A DNA stretch of 56,375 nt from Nitrospira sp. (lineage in GTDB: Bacteria > Nitrospirota > Nitrospiria > Nitrospirales > Nitrospiraceae). Under the pieces are notes generated by a model that was given only the letters and a program-made list of their open reading frames with translations, did no database searches and was not told the DNA's origin. Position numbers and translations under genes: made by a program. Shown here piece after piece: positions 30,307-39,490 of the stretch. How positions within the stretch are numbered: the stretch's first letter is position 1; each line of letters begins with the position of its first letter. The stretch is taken from assembly GCA_016873495.1 (NCBI GenBank), contig VGXC01000022.1, forward strand, positions 1 to 56,375, in the 5' to 3' direction.

Positions 30307-32064
30307 GTGTCTCACGATATTGTGCAGGAAAAAGTCATCGACGCCCTCCAGGATGCCTTGCAGGAAGCCAAGCGCAAGGGGCAATTAAAAGTGGAATCGA
30401 TTCCGACCCTGACGCTGGATCTACCCAAGCGGCCGGAATGGGGCGACTTGGCTTCGACGGTGGCCATGAGCCTTGCGCCATCCGAACGGCGGGCTCCCTA
30501 TGATGTCGCCCAGATCATTCTCGATAATATTGTTAGACGCGAGGCGTTGTTCGATCGTGTTGAGATAGCCAGGCCCGGCTTTTTGAACATGACAGTCAAG
30601 CGCGATCTCTGGTTGCAGGTGTTGGCGGAGATCGAATCGCGAGGGCAGGCCTATGGGCGGATGGCTCTGGGGCAGGGGCGACGCGTACTGGTGGAATACG
30701 TCAGTGCGAACCCGACCGGGCCCCTCCATGTCGGCCATGGACGTGGGGCTGCTGTCGGGCAAGCGATTGCCAAATTGCTGCAAGCGACAGGCTATGAAGT
30801 GGTGCAGGAGTACTATATCAACGACGCCGGTCGCCAGATGAAGCTGCTCGGAGCGTCCGTGTATGCCAAGTATCAGGAGTTGCTTGGTCGGCCCGTGTCG
30901 TTCCCCGCAGAGGGGTATCGCGGCGCCTACATTGAGACGGTGGCAGCGCATGTGCGTGAGCAGGCGGGGGAGTCGGTGCTCAACCTTTCGGCCGAACAGG
31001 CGGAACAACGGTGCCGGGAGTTGGCCTATCGTGAACTGCTCGAAAATATTCGACAGGATCTCCGCGCCTTCGGCATCGAGTTCGACGCCTGGTTCAGCGA
31101 AGCCTCCTTGCTGGCGTCCGGGGGGGTGGAGCAAGTGCTTTCCGATCTCCGCGCGCGCGATTTGCTGTTCGACCAGGATGGCGCCTGGTGGTTTCGGTCC
31201 TCGTCATTCGGCGACGAGAAAGATCGGGTCGTGCGGAAGCAGGAAGGGGACTATACCTATCTGGCCTCGGATATCGCCTACCATCGGGATAAGCTCCAGC
31301 GCGGCTACGATCTGCTGATCGATGTCTGGGGGGCGGACCATCACGGGTACATTCCGAGGATGGAAGCGGTGGTGCAGGCCTATGGCTATCCCAAGGAGCG
31401 GCTGCGGGTGGTTCTCGTTCAGATGGTCAATCTGCTGCGCGGGGGGCGGAAGGTGGAGATGTCCAAACGCGCCGGCGAGTTTATTACCATGCGGGAGGTG
31501 ATGGACGAGGTGGGCGCGGACGCAGCCAAGTTCTTCTTCCTGATGCGCCGGTCGGACACGCATCTGGACTTCGACCTGGAATTGGCCAAGCAACAGTCGG
31601 CAGAGAATCCCGTCTACTATGTTCAGTACGCGCACGCACGGATCGCCAGCCTCTTTCGGGTGGCCGAAGAGCGGGGCTTGCCGGTGCCGAAACCGAGTGC
31701 GGCGGACTTGTCTTTGCTGCGAGATCCGGATGAATTCGGGCTGATCCGGAAGCTCTCGGCTTATCCGTCCGTGGTCCAGGGCAGCGCGGCGGCTCTGGAG
31801 CCCCACCGGTTGACCTTCTACCTACAGGAGCTGGCCGGCTTGCTCCATACCTTCTACTTCAAACACCGAATTATGCCGGTGGCCGCGGATCAGGACGTGG
31901 CCGAGGCCGCTGCGTTTGTCAAAGATGCGAGCGAGATGGGCAAGCAGCGGGAGCAAGTCAGCCCCGATTTGACGGGAGCCAGACTGGCGCTGATGTATGC
32001 CGTGCAGCAGGTGCTCCGTAACGGCCTGGGGCTCCTCGGGATCTCCGCCCCTGAGCGGATGTGA
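30307..32064 (+). CDS. argS: arginyl-tRNA synthetase
   Basis: 585 residues from GTG 30307. Earlier in-frame starts lie inside the glycosyltransferase gene. AAGGAG at 30289-30294 is somewhat far (12 nt), so the exact start is not certain. Class I synthetase: the HIGH-equivalent in SANPTGPLHVGHGRG, the KMSKS-like region MSKRAGEF, an N-terminal Arg-S additional domain (residues about 1-95) and the C-terminal DALR anticodon-binding domain (VQYAHARIASLFRVAEE onwards). Length is normal for bacterial ArgRS. Confidence 0.95.
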   Translation: MSHDIVQEKVIDALQDALQEAKRKGQLKVESIPTLTLDLPKRPEWGDLASTVAMSLAPSERRAPYDVAQIILDNIVRREALFDRVEIARPGFLNMTVKRDLWLQVLAEIESRGQAYGRMALGQGRRVLVEYVSANPTGPLHVGHGRGAAVGQAIAKLLQATGYEVVQEYYINDAGRQMKLLGASVYAKYQELLGRPVSFPAEGYRGAYIETVAAHVREQAGESVLNLSAEQAEQRCRELAYRELLENIRQDLRAFGIEFDAWFSEASLLASGGVEQVLSDLRARDLLFDQDGAWWFRSSSFGDEKDRVVRKQEGDYTYLASDIAYHRDKLQRGYDLLIDVWGADHHGYIPRMEAVVQAYGYPKERLRVVLVQMVNLLRGGRKVEMSKRAGEFITMREVMDEVGADAAKFFFLMRRSDTHLDFDLELAKQQSAENPVYYVQYAHARIASLFRVAEERGLPVPKPSAADLSLLRDPDEFGLIRKLSAYPSVVQGSAAALEPHRLTFYLQELAGLLHTFYFKHRIMPVAADQDVAEAAAFVKDASEMGKQREQVSPDLTGARLALMYAVQQVLRNGLGLLGISAPERM

Positions 32065-32079
32065 AGATAGGCTTCGGCT

Positions 32080-33264
32080 ATGCTTGAGTTCACACTACAA
32101 CAGACGGATATGGGCGGGGTGGCGCGCGTGGGTGCGCTCAAAACGGCCCATGGGACGATCGAGACCCCGGCGTTCATGCCGGTCGGTTCCCTGGGGACTG
32201 TCAAAGGGATTGGTCCCGAGGACCTGATGGGACTCGGATATCGCCTGATCCTGAACAACGCCTATCATCTGTACCTGCGTCCGGGGCATCGGGTCATAGA
32301 GGAACTGGGAGGGCTGCACTCGTTCACGGGCTGGCCCGGGGCGATCCTGACCGACAGCGGCGGGTTTCAAGTGTTCAGCCTGGCGAAGCTCTGTCGGGTG
32401 ACGGACGAAGGGGTGACGTTTCAATCTCATGTGGACGGCTCTTCCCATCACATTACACCGGAGCGGGCGATTGAGATTCAGGAGGCCTTGGGGGCCGATA
32501 TCATCATGGCCTTCGATGAATGCGTGGCGCTTCCCTCGTCCCGCGAACGGGTTCACGAGGCGTTGAGACGGACGGGCGCCTGGGCCCGCCGCTGCCAAGC
32601 CGCGAGGCGTCGGTCCGACCAGGCGCTCTTCGGGATCGTCCAGGGCGGGCATGACCCGGCCCTGCGAGTCGAGTCTGCCCAGGACTTGGTCTCACTGGGG
32701 TTCGACGGGTACGCGGTCGGAGGGCTTTCCGTGGGAGAGGAAAAGTCCGTCATGTACTCGATGCTGGACGCAACCGTTCCTGCATTGCCGGCCGGGCGGC
32801 CCCGATATTTGATGGGGGTCGGACTGCCGGAAGATTTGGTCGAGGGCGTGGCTAGGGGCATCGACCTGTTCGACTGCGTGGTGCCGACCAGGCATGGGCG
32901 TACCGGTTGGCTGTTCACGGCCGGCGGACGGGTGCTGATCAAGCAAGCCCGCTATGCCAAGGACGAATGCCCGATCGATCCAGCCTGTTGCTGTCCGGTT
33001 TGCCGGAAGCATTCGCGGGCATACTTGCACCACTTGTTTGGGGTCAAGGAGATGTTGGGGGTGCGCCTCAACACCGTGCACAATTTGTATTATTTTGCCG
33101 ACTTGATGCGGCAGATCCGCTCCGCTATTGCCGCCGGCTCGTTCGCTGCGTTTCGGCGAGAATTTCACGCGAAGCGGGAAGCGGCCGGCGTCGTCGGAGC
33201 GGGCGATGCGGCTGATCGTGGCGGGATCGAAGAACTGGCAGCGATGCAGGAGGGGAGGCGGTGA
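32080..33264 (+). CDS. tgt: queuine tRNA-ribosyltransferase (tRNA-guanine transglycosylase)
   Basis: 394 residues. Exchanges guanine-34 for preQ1 in tRNAs with GUN anticodons. TIM-barrel motifs present: DSGGFQVFSL (catalytic Asp), DIIMAFDEC, the nucleophile D265 in LFDCVVPTRHGRTG, and the zinc site C-x-C-x2-C...H in CCCPVCRKHSRAYLHHL. The C-terminal 20 residues are a polar extension beyond the usual end. The stop overlaps the yajC start (GTGA), and the order tgt-yajC-secD-secF is the classical one. Confidence 0.97.
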   Translation: MLEFTLQQTDMGGVARVGALKTAHGTIETPAFMPVGSLGTVKGIGPEDLMGLGYRLILNNAYHLYLRPGHRVIEELGGLHSFTGWPGAILTDSGGFQVFSLAKLCRVTDEGVTFQSHVDGSSHHITPERAIEIQEALGADIIMAFDECVALPSSRERVHEALRRTGAWARRCQAARRRSDQALFGIVQGGHDPALRVESAQDLVSLGFDGYAVGGLSVGEEKSVMYSMLDATVPALPAGRPRYLMGVGLPEDLVEGVARGIDLFDCVVPTRHGRTGWLFTAGGRVLIKQARYAKDECPIDPACCCPVCRKHSRAYLHHLFGVKEMLGVRLNTVHNLYYFADLMRQIRSAIAAGSFAAFRREFHAKREAAGVVGAGDAADRGGIEELAAMQEGRR

Positions 33265-33590
33265 GCATGATGGCATCGGTGGCCTGGGCACAGGGAACAC
33301 AAGGCGGGGGCGCGGGTCCGGGATCCTCGCTGCTGTCGCTGGTGCCGTTCGTCCTAATCTTTATCGTCTTCTATTTCTTGTTGATTCTGCCCCAACAGAA
33401 GCGCCAGAAAAATTTGAAGGCGATGTTGGAGGCGCTCAAGAAGGGCGATAAGGTGGTGACTTCCGGCGGCATCTGGGGCACGGTCACCAATTTGGGTAAA
33501 GAGACGGTGACGCTGCAGATCTCGGACAATACCAAGATCAAGGTTCAGCGGGAATCCATTTCCCGGCTTCGGGCGGATGAAGAAGAATAG
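33261..33590 (+). CDS. yajC: preprotein translocase accessory subunit YajC
   Basis: 109 residues from GTG 33261, overlapping the tgt stop; ATG at 33267 or 33270 is also possible. One membrane helix (about residues 27-45), then the conserved ILPQQKRQKNLKAMLEALKKGDKVVTSGGI, and a small cytoplasmic beta domain. Works with SecD and SecF encoded directly downstream. Confidence 0.95.
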   Translation: MSMMASVAWAQGTQGGGAGPGSSLLSLVPFVLIFIVFYFLLILPQQKRQKNLKAMLEALKKGDKVVTSGGIWGTVTNLGKETVTLQISDNTKIKVQRESISRLRADEEE

Positions 33591-33634
33591 CGAGGCCTCC
33601 GTCAGGTGGGGCCGTTTCAACGATTGAGGGACGA

Positions 33635-35278
33635 ATGAAGAAGGTCGGCGGACGATTTGCATTGCTGGGCATCGTACTGGTGCTCTCGGTTGCGTTTTTT
33701 CTTCCCTCCTATCCTCGGCTGTATCAGGCCTTGCCTGACTGGTCGAAGAAAATCCTTCCGACCAAGGGCATCACCCTGGGCTTGGATCTTCAGGGGGGAA
33801 TCCATCTGGTTCTGGAGGTCGAGGAGGAACGGGCGGTGGAGATCGCCGTGGACCGGTCCGTGACGGCCATGCAGGATCTACTGGTCGACAAGAAGATTCC
33901 CGTCGAATCGGTCAAGCGAACCGGGTCCTCCCAGGTCACGCTCTCCTTCCAGAACGCAGACTTGAAGGCCCAGATCCAAAAAATTATGGAGGATTTCCCC
34001 TCCTTTTACGACCTGGAACAAAAGAGCACGGGTGTCAGCCTGGTGTATGAGCTGCGCGAGGGTGAGATCAAGCGGATCAAGGATTCCGCCATCAACCAGG
34101 CTTTGGAGACGATCCGGAACCGGATCGATCAATTCGGTGTGGCCGAACCGCTGATCCAGCGGCAGGGACTCAAACAGATCGTCGTCCAGCTTCCGGGCAT
34201 TACCGAGCCGAAGCGAGCGAAGGACCTGATCAAGGAAACGGCGCTGCTCGAATTCAAGTTGCTGGACGAGTCCAGCAAGCTGGCGATGGATTTGCCGCAA
34301 CGGATCCCGAAAGGAAAAGAAGACGAGGTGCTCAAGCAGGTCCAAGGCCAGCTGCCGGAAGGCGATCAGATCCTGTTCGAGAAAATGATCGAGAAAGACA
34401 CGGGACGCGAATTCCGCACCCCGTTTCTGGTCAAGAAGCGCGTGATGTTGGCCGGGGATGTGTTGAGCGATGCGCGCGTCTCGATCGGGCAGTTCAACGA
34501 GCCCTACGTGTCGGTGACCTTCGATGCCAAGGGCGCTCGGGAGTTCGAGCGCATCACATCCGAGAACGTCAAAAAGCGGATGGCGATCGTGCTGGACAAT
34601 ACCATTTATTCCGCCCCCGTCATTCAGGAGCGAATCAGCGGGGGACGGGCTCAGATCAGCGGCACTTTCACCATGCAGGAAGCCAACGATCTCGCGATCG
34701 TGCTTCGGGCCGGCGCCTTGCCCGCCCCGCTGAAGATCATCCAGGATCTGACCGTCGGTCCCTCGTTGGGGCGCGACTCGATCGAGAAGGGGGTCCGTGC
34801 CACCCTGTTTGCGGGTGGCATGGTCGTCTTTTTTATGATGGTGTATTACCGGCTCTCGGGCGTCATCGCCGATTTCGCCTTGGGGTTGAACCTGATCTGC
34901 TTGATCGGGTCACTGGCCGGATTGAATGCGACGCTCACGCTGCCCGGCATCGCGGGGATCATTCTGACCATCGGCATGGGAGTGGATTCCAACGTTTTGA
35001 TCTTCGAGCGTATCCGCGAGGAGCTGCGGCAGGGCAAGCCGGTACGTTTGGCGATCGATAGCGGGTACGACAAGGCCTTACTGACGATCATCGACTCCCA
35101 CGTGACCACCCTCATCACAGGCCTGGCGTTGTTCCTGTTCGGAACCGGGCCGATCAAGGGGTTTGCGGTCACGCTCTGTCTGGGGATTGCGATCAATTTG
35201 TTCACCGCGCTGGTCGGCACGAAAGTGGTCTTCGACACGTTGAACCAGCGCCGCAAAGTCGAGCAATTGAGCATTTAG
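33635..35278 (+). CDS. secD: protein translocase subunit SecD
   Basis: 547 residues; uses the proton gradient to help pull exported proteins across the membrane. The first helix (about 9-28) is followed by the DLQGGIHLVLEV motif and the large periplasmic P1 domain. Five further helices lie in residues about 375-530, with the conserved GMGVDSNVLIFERIREEL segment. The ribosome site GAGGGA precedes ATG. 31 bp before secF. Confidence 0.97.
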   Translation: MKKVGGRFALLGIVLVLSVAFFLPSYPRLYQALPDWSKKILPTKGITLGLDLQGGIHLVLEVEEERAVEIAVDRSVTAMQDLLVDKKIPVESVKRTGSSQVTLSFQNADLKAQIQKIMEDFPSFYDLEQKSTGVSLVYELREGEIKRIKDSAINQALETIRNRIDQFGVAEPLIQRQGLKQIVVQLPGITEPKRAKDLIKETALLEFKLLDESSKLAMDLPQRIPKGKEDEVLKQVQGQLPEGDQILFEKMIEKDTGREFRTPFLVKKRVMLAGDVLSDARVSIGQFNEPYVSVTFDAKGAREFERITSENVKKRMAIVLDNTIYSAPVIQERISGGRAQISGTFTMQEANDLAIVLRAGALPAPLKIIQDLTVGPSLGRDSIEKGVRATLFAGGMVVFFMMVYYRLSGVIADFALGLNLICLIGSLAGLNATLTLPGIAGIILTIGMGVDSNVLIFERIREELRQGKPVRLAIDSGYDKALLTIIDSHVTTLITGLALFLFGTGPIKGFAVTLCLGIAINLFTALVGTKVVFDTLNQRRKVEQLSI

Positions 35279-35309
35279 CGGTTTCGTCCGATCTGCGAGA
35301 GGGGAATGC

Positions 35310-36227
35310 ATGTTCGAGATTTTGGGGAAAACCAATATTGATTTCATGGGCAAGCGGAAGATCGCGTTTGCCTTTTCGGGTATCTTGGTCCTGCTGGGGA
35401 TTGTGGCCGTGATCCAGATCGCCAGGGGAGCCGCCAACCTCGGGATCGACTTTGCGGGCGGGACCGCCGTGCAGTTGAAATTCGACCAGCCCATTCCCAT
35501 CGACGAGGCGCGCAAGGCGCTGGAGTCGAACGGGCTCGCCAATGCGGACTTGCAGGAGTTCGTCGAGGCCAACAAGCTCCTGGTTCGGGTCAAGACCTCG
35601 ACCACCATCGAGGAAAAAGTGGCGGACAGGGTCGTTGCCGTCTTCACCAAAGAATTTCCGAACAACAAGTTCGTGGTGGACGCTTCTACCGAAATCGGGC
35701 CCACGATCGGGCAGAAATTACAGCAGGACGCCCTGATTGCCATCCTGGTGTCCTTTCTCGGCATCATTCTGTACATCGCGGCACGTTTTGAGTTTCGCTT
35801 CGGCGTGGCGGCGGCACTCTCTACATTTCATGACGTGCTGGCCGTGCTGGGCGCGTTTTATGTCCTGGACAAGGAAATCACCTTGCTGGTTGTGACGGCT
35901 TTGCTGACTCTGGCCGGGTATTCGCTCACCGATACGGTCGTCGTGTTCGACCGGATACGCGAAAATCTTCGCGTGCGCCGCCGGGATAATATGGAAGCCG
36001 TGATCAACAACGGAATCAATCAGGTCTTGAGCCGGACGATCGTGACCAGCCTGACAGTTGTGCTGGTGCTGATTCCACTGACTCTGGCCGGGGGCGAAGT
36101 CCTGCACGATTTTTCTTTGGCGCTCCTCTGGGGGGTCATCTTTGGGACCTATTCTTCAATTTTCGTCGCCAGCCCCCTCCTACTGATCTGGCCGGGAGGG
36201 GAGGGGCGGTTGCTCAAGCGAGGATAG
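35310..36227 (+). CDS. secF: protein translocase subunit SecF
   Basis: 305 residues, normal for SecF. Helix 1 is at about 15-35, then GIDFAGGTAVQL, a periplasmic domain (about 45-125) and five C-terminal helices with YSLTDTVVVFDRIREN. GAGAGGGG lies 5 nt before the ATG. Last gene of the tgt-yajC-secDF run; no clear terminator behind it. Confidence 0.97.
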   Translation: MFEILGKTNIDFMGKRKIAFAFSGILVLLGIVAVIQIARGAANLGIDFAGGTAVQLKFDQPIPIDEARKALESNGLANADLQEFVEANKLLVRVKTSTTIEEKVADRVVAVFTKEFPNNKFVVDASTEIGPTIGQKLQQDALIAILVSFLGIILYIAARFEFRFGVAAALSTFHDVLAVLGAFYVLDKEITLLVVTALLTLAGYSLTDTVVVFDRIRENLRVRRRDNMEAVINNGINQVLSRTIVTSLTVVLVLIPLTLAGGEVLHDFSLALLWGVIFGTYSSIFVASPLLLIWPGGEGRLLKRG

Positions 36228-36310
36228 GTGAAGTTTCATGTTACCTTTACTTGACATTCAAGAGATGCCGAATGAAAATGAGCACATAGAAAGGATGCTT
36301 TGTTACCTAA

Positions 36311-39300
36311 ATGACAGCCTGGAGTCGGTCACACAGCCTCCAGCATAAGATCATTACGGCCATCGTAATGGTCGGCCTCCTGCCTCTGAGTCTCTCTCTC
36401 TTCCTGACCTACGTCGAAGAACGCCGCGCCCTCCGCGAAAGTGTCGGAGCCAATTTTAAGGAATCGGCGGTGGAAGCGGCGCGTCGGGTGGAAATGCAAG
36501 TCACCCGCGGGCTCAGCGAAGCACAACAGCTGGCCGCAACCCCATTCCTGCGGACGGCCGTGACCGAGGCCAACCGAGGCTATGCGGACAAAGACGAGGC
36601 CAGCATCCAAGCCATGATCAAAGACTGGCAGCAGCAGTGGCGTCAGCGGGAGCGCCGCAACGAATTCCCTTTGTTCATCAACCGCATTGTGACGAACTAC
36701 CTGATCCGCTGGCATGACATTCGGCGCTCGGACTACGTGGGGATTTTTGTGACCGACGCGCGGGGCGCCTTGGTGGTCAGCTCGATTCCCCAGGTCGAAT
36801 ATTACTATGGCAAGAGTGCTTGGTGGCGGGCGGTCTACAGCGGCGGGACCGGGCAGCAATACGTCGGCGAGATATACTTCGATCCATCCTTCGGCACCCA
36901 TGTGCTCAATGTGTCGGTGCCGATTCTGGACGACGACCAGCGGGCTGCGGTTGGGGCGGTGACGGTCCTGTTGCGGCGCGACTCCCTGTTCCAAGCGGTG
37001 GCGGAGATCACTGTCGGGCAGACGGGCCATGCGATGCTGTTGGCTTCGGACGGGACGCTGTTGATCTGTCCGGTCCTCCCCCCTGAGGAACATTCCGTGA
37101 CCCAGGCCTTGCTCCAATCCATCACTGACCTTCGGGCCGGTTGGATCGTGGCTGCCGATGACACGCATGGCGGTCGCGAGGCCATTGTCGGATTTTCTCC
37201 TGTCCGCTTGGGCAGCAAGCTCGCTGCGGGAAGCCTTGACGGAAAACGATGGCTGACGGTCGTCCGGCAGAACCCGGAAGAAACCTATGCCCCGTTGAAT
37301 CAACTGGTGATCAAGGTCGCCGCCTACGGGGCCTTGGTGTTCGCCCTGCTCTGGGGCACGGGGGTGTTGGCGGCCCGGCGGATTGTCCGCCCGGTCCAGG
37401 CTCTCCACGAAGGAGTCAAGCGGATCGGAACCGGCAGTCTGGACCACCAATTGACGCTGAAGACCGGCGATGAAATCGAGCAACTGGCCGAGGCGTTCAA
37501 CCGAATGGCTGCGAATCTGAAGGCCTCGTTCACCCAGTTGGAGCAGCGCATGGCGGATATCCGCAGGCTGGAGGAACGGTATCGAGACCTGATCGAGAAT
37601 TCGCCGGAGATGATCCACCAGATTAACAAGGCGGGACAGTTCGTGCATGTCAATCAGACCGAGCTGGACAAGCTGGGCTATAGCCTGGATGACATGCTGG
37701 CGATGCGTCTGTGGGATATCGTCCCGCGGGGACGAGAGCCGGAAATCCTGGCCTACCTCGAACGGATGGTGTCGCAGGATCGGTCCACGATCGAAACAGT
37801 GTTCCTGACCAAGGACGGCAGGCCGATCGACGTCGAAATCCACTCCACTGCGCTATTCGACATCGAAGGCGGGGGACTGGTGTACTCCCGAGCATTTGTG
37901 CGGGACATCACCCAACGCAAGGCGTTGGAGCAGAAGGTCCAGCGATACACCACGCAACTGGAGCAGGAAGTCGCCGAGCGAACCCGGGAATTGTCGCTCT
38001 CGCAGAAACGGTATAAGGCGCTCTTCGACCTGGCGGCGGATCCGGTCTTCATGGTGGAATCAACCGGCCGCATTATGGCGGTTAACCAGCGTGAAGAGCG
38101 AGTCCTGGGCTATGCGGAGGACGATTTAATCGGACGCCCGCTGCTCAACCTGGTCTCTTCTCGCCATCAAGACCTCACGCGTTCCTTGATGGAGAAGATT
38201 GTGCGGGGCGAACAGCAAGTGCCCACGGAGGAAATCGAAGTGGTCGGCCGTGGCGGTGCGCCCATGATGGTGGAGATGGACCTGATCAGGATCGAAGACG
38301 GATCCACGGTCTCCGTCATGGTGCAACTCCGGGATATCACGGAACGCAAGCGGTTGGAGCAGCAACTGCACGAGTATAGCGTGGAGCTTGAAGCCAAGGT
38401 CAAGGCGAGGACCAGGGAGATCGAGGAAACCAAGACCTACCTGGAAAACCTTCTCGAGAACGCGAACGATGTCATCTATACCTTGGACACGGAACAGCGG
38501 TTCACCTATGTAAACAATAAAGTCGCGGCCTGGGGCTATCGCAAGGAGGATCTGATCGGCCGCCCCTATCTCTCATTGCTCTCAAAACGGCACCGTGGGC
38601 GTCGTCTGAAGAGTACGCTGGATATCGGCGCCAAGCAGGTCTATGAGGTTGAGGTCCTGAGTTGTTCGGGGGATACGCGAACGGTCATGGTGAGTGTGTC
38701 GCCGCTTCACGATCCGGACGGCCGTATTCAAGGGGTCCTGGGTATTGCGCGGGACATCACCGATACTAAGAAGCTGGAGCAGCAGATACTGAACTCCGAG
38801 AAGCTGGCGTCGGTGGGAAAGCTGGCCGCCGGCGTCGCGCATGAGATCAATAATCCGTTGGGCGGGATTCTGAACTGCCTGTACAACTTGCGCAAGGGGA
38901 CCCTCTCGCCGGCCAGGCAGGAGGAATACGTGGTCTCGATGGAAGACGGGCTTCGGCGGGTCCAGAAGATCGTTCGGCAATTGCTGGACTTTTCTCAGCA
39001 GCACGAACCGGAGCTTTCCCCCACGGACATCAATGTGGTCGTCGAGCGAGTATTGGTGCTCACCGAACATATCTTCGTGGCCGGTCAGATCCGTTTGGAC
39101 AAACAGCTTCAGCCCGACCTGCCCCCGTTGATGGTGGATCGCCACATGCTCGAACAGGTTTTGATGAACTTGGTCCTGAACGCGACCCAAGCGATCAAGA
39201 GCGGGGGCACTGTCACCATCCGGACCAGAGTCGCAGGGGAGACTTGCTTGATCGAGGTGCAAGACACGGGGTGCGGCATTCAGCCTCATGTACTGTCGCG

Positions 39301-39490
39301 CATTTTCGACCCCTTCTTTACGACCAAGGGCGTGGGCGAGGGGACCGGCTTGGGCCTGTCCGTGAGCCTCGGGATCGTGGAGCGGCATGGCGGCCGGATT
39401 CTGGTCGAAAGCGAGGTGGGGCAGGGGTCGCTGTTCACCGTCTCCCTTCCGCTTGCGCGGGAACGGGTCACGACAGGGAGGATCGCATGA
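36311..39490 (+). CDS. multi-PAS sensor histidine kinase
   Basis: 1059 residues. TM1 (about 13-36), a dCache-like extracytoplasmic sensor (about 40-330), TM2 (about 333-352) and HAMP (about 353-405) are followed by three PAS domains (about 425-535, 565-680, 710-825) joined by coiled-coil linkers rich in E/R/L. The HisKA box has phospho-acceptor H844 in VAHEINNPLGG; the HATPase domain has N-box NLVLNATQAI, DTGCGI and GTGLGLSVS. It phosphorylates the NtrC-type regulator whose ATG overlaps its stop (ATGA). The ligand of the extracytoplasmic domain is unknown. ATG 36311 has only a weak ribosome site. The 83-bp gap before it has a lone TTGACA at 36251 without a good -10. Confidence 0.93.
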   Translation: MTAWSRSHSLQHKIITAIVMVGLLPLSLSLFLTYVEERRALRESVGANFKESAVEAARRVEMQVTRGLSEAQQLAATPFLRTAVTEANRGYADKDEASIQAMIKDWQQQWRQRERRNEFPLFINRIVTNYLIRWHDIRRSDYVGIFVTDARGALVVSSIPQVEYYYGKSAWWRAVYSGGTGQQYVGEIYFDPSFGTHVLNVSVPILDDDQRAAVGAVTVLLRRDSLFQAVAEITVGQTGHAMLLASDGTLLICPVLPPEEHSVTQALLQSITDLRAGWIVAADDTHGGREAIVGFSPVRLGSKLAAGSLDGKRWLTVVRQNPEETYAPLNQLVIKVAAYGALVFALLWGTGVLAARRIVRPVQALHEGVKRIGTGSLDHQLTLKTGDEIEQLAEAFNRMAANLKASFTQLEQRMADIRRLEERYRDLIENSPEMIHQINKAGQFVHVNQTELDKLGYSLDDMLAMRLWDIVPRGREPEILAYLERMVSQDRSTIETVFLTKDGRPIDVEIHSTALFDIEGGGLVYSRAFVRDITQRKALEQKVQRYTTQLEQEVAERTRELSLSQKRYKALFDLAADPVFMVESTGRIMAVNQREERVLGYAEDDLIGRPLLNLVSSRHQDLTRSLMEKIVRGEQQVPTEEIEVVGRGGAPMMVEMDLIRIEDGSTVSVMVQLRDITERKRLEQQLHEYSVELEAKVKARTREIEETKTYLENLLENANDVIYTLDTEQRFTYVNNKVAAWGYRKEDLIGRPYLSLLSKRHRGRRLKSTLDIGAKQVYEVEVLSCSGDTRTVMVSVSPLHDPDGRIQGVLGIARDITDTKKLEQQILNSEKLASVGKLAAGVAHEINNPLGGILNCLYNLRKGTLSPARQEEYVVSMEDGLRRVQKIVRQLLDFSQQHEPELSPTDINVVVERVLVLTEHIFVAGQIRLDKQLQPDLPPLMVDRHMLEQVLMNLVLNATQAIKSGGTVTIRTRVAGETCLIEVQDTGCGIQPHVLSRIFDPFFTTKGVGEGTGLGLSVSLGIVERHGGRILVESEVGQGSLFTVSLPLARERVTTGRIA

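Noticed and set aside
36251..36279. TTGACA at 36251 as promoter for the histidine kinase
   Set aside because: No acceptable -10 at 16-18 nt (GAAAAT only).
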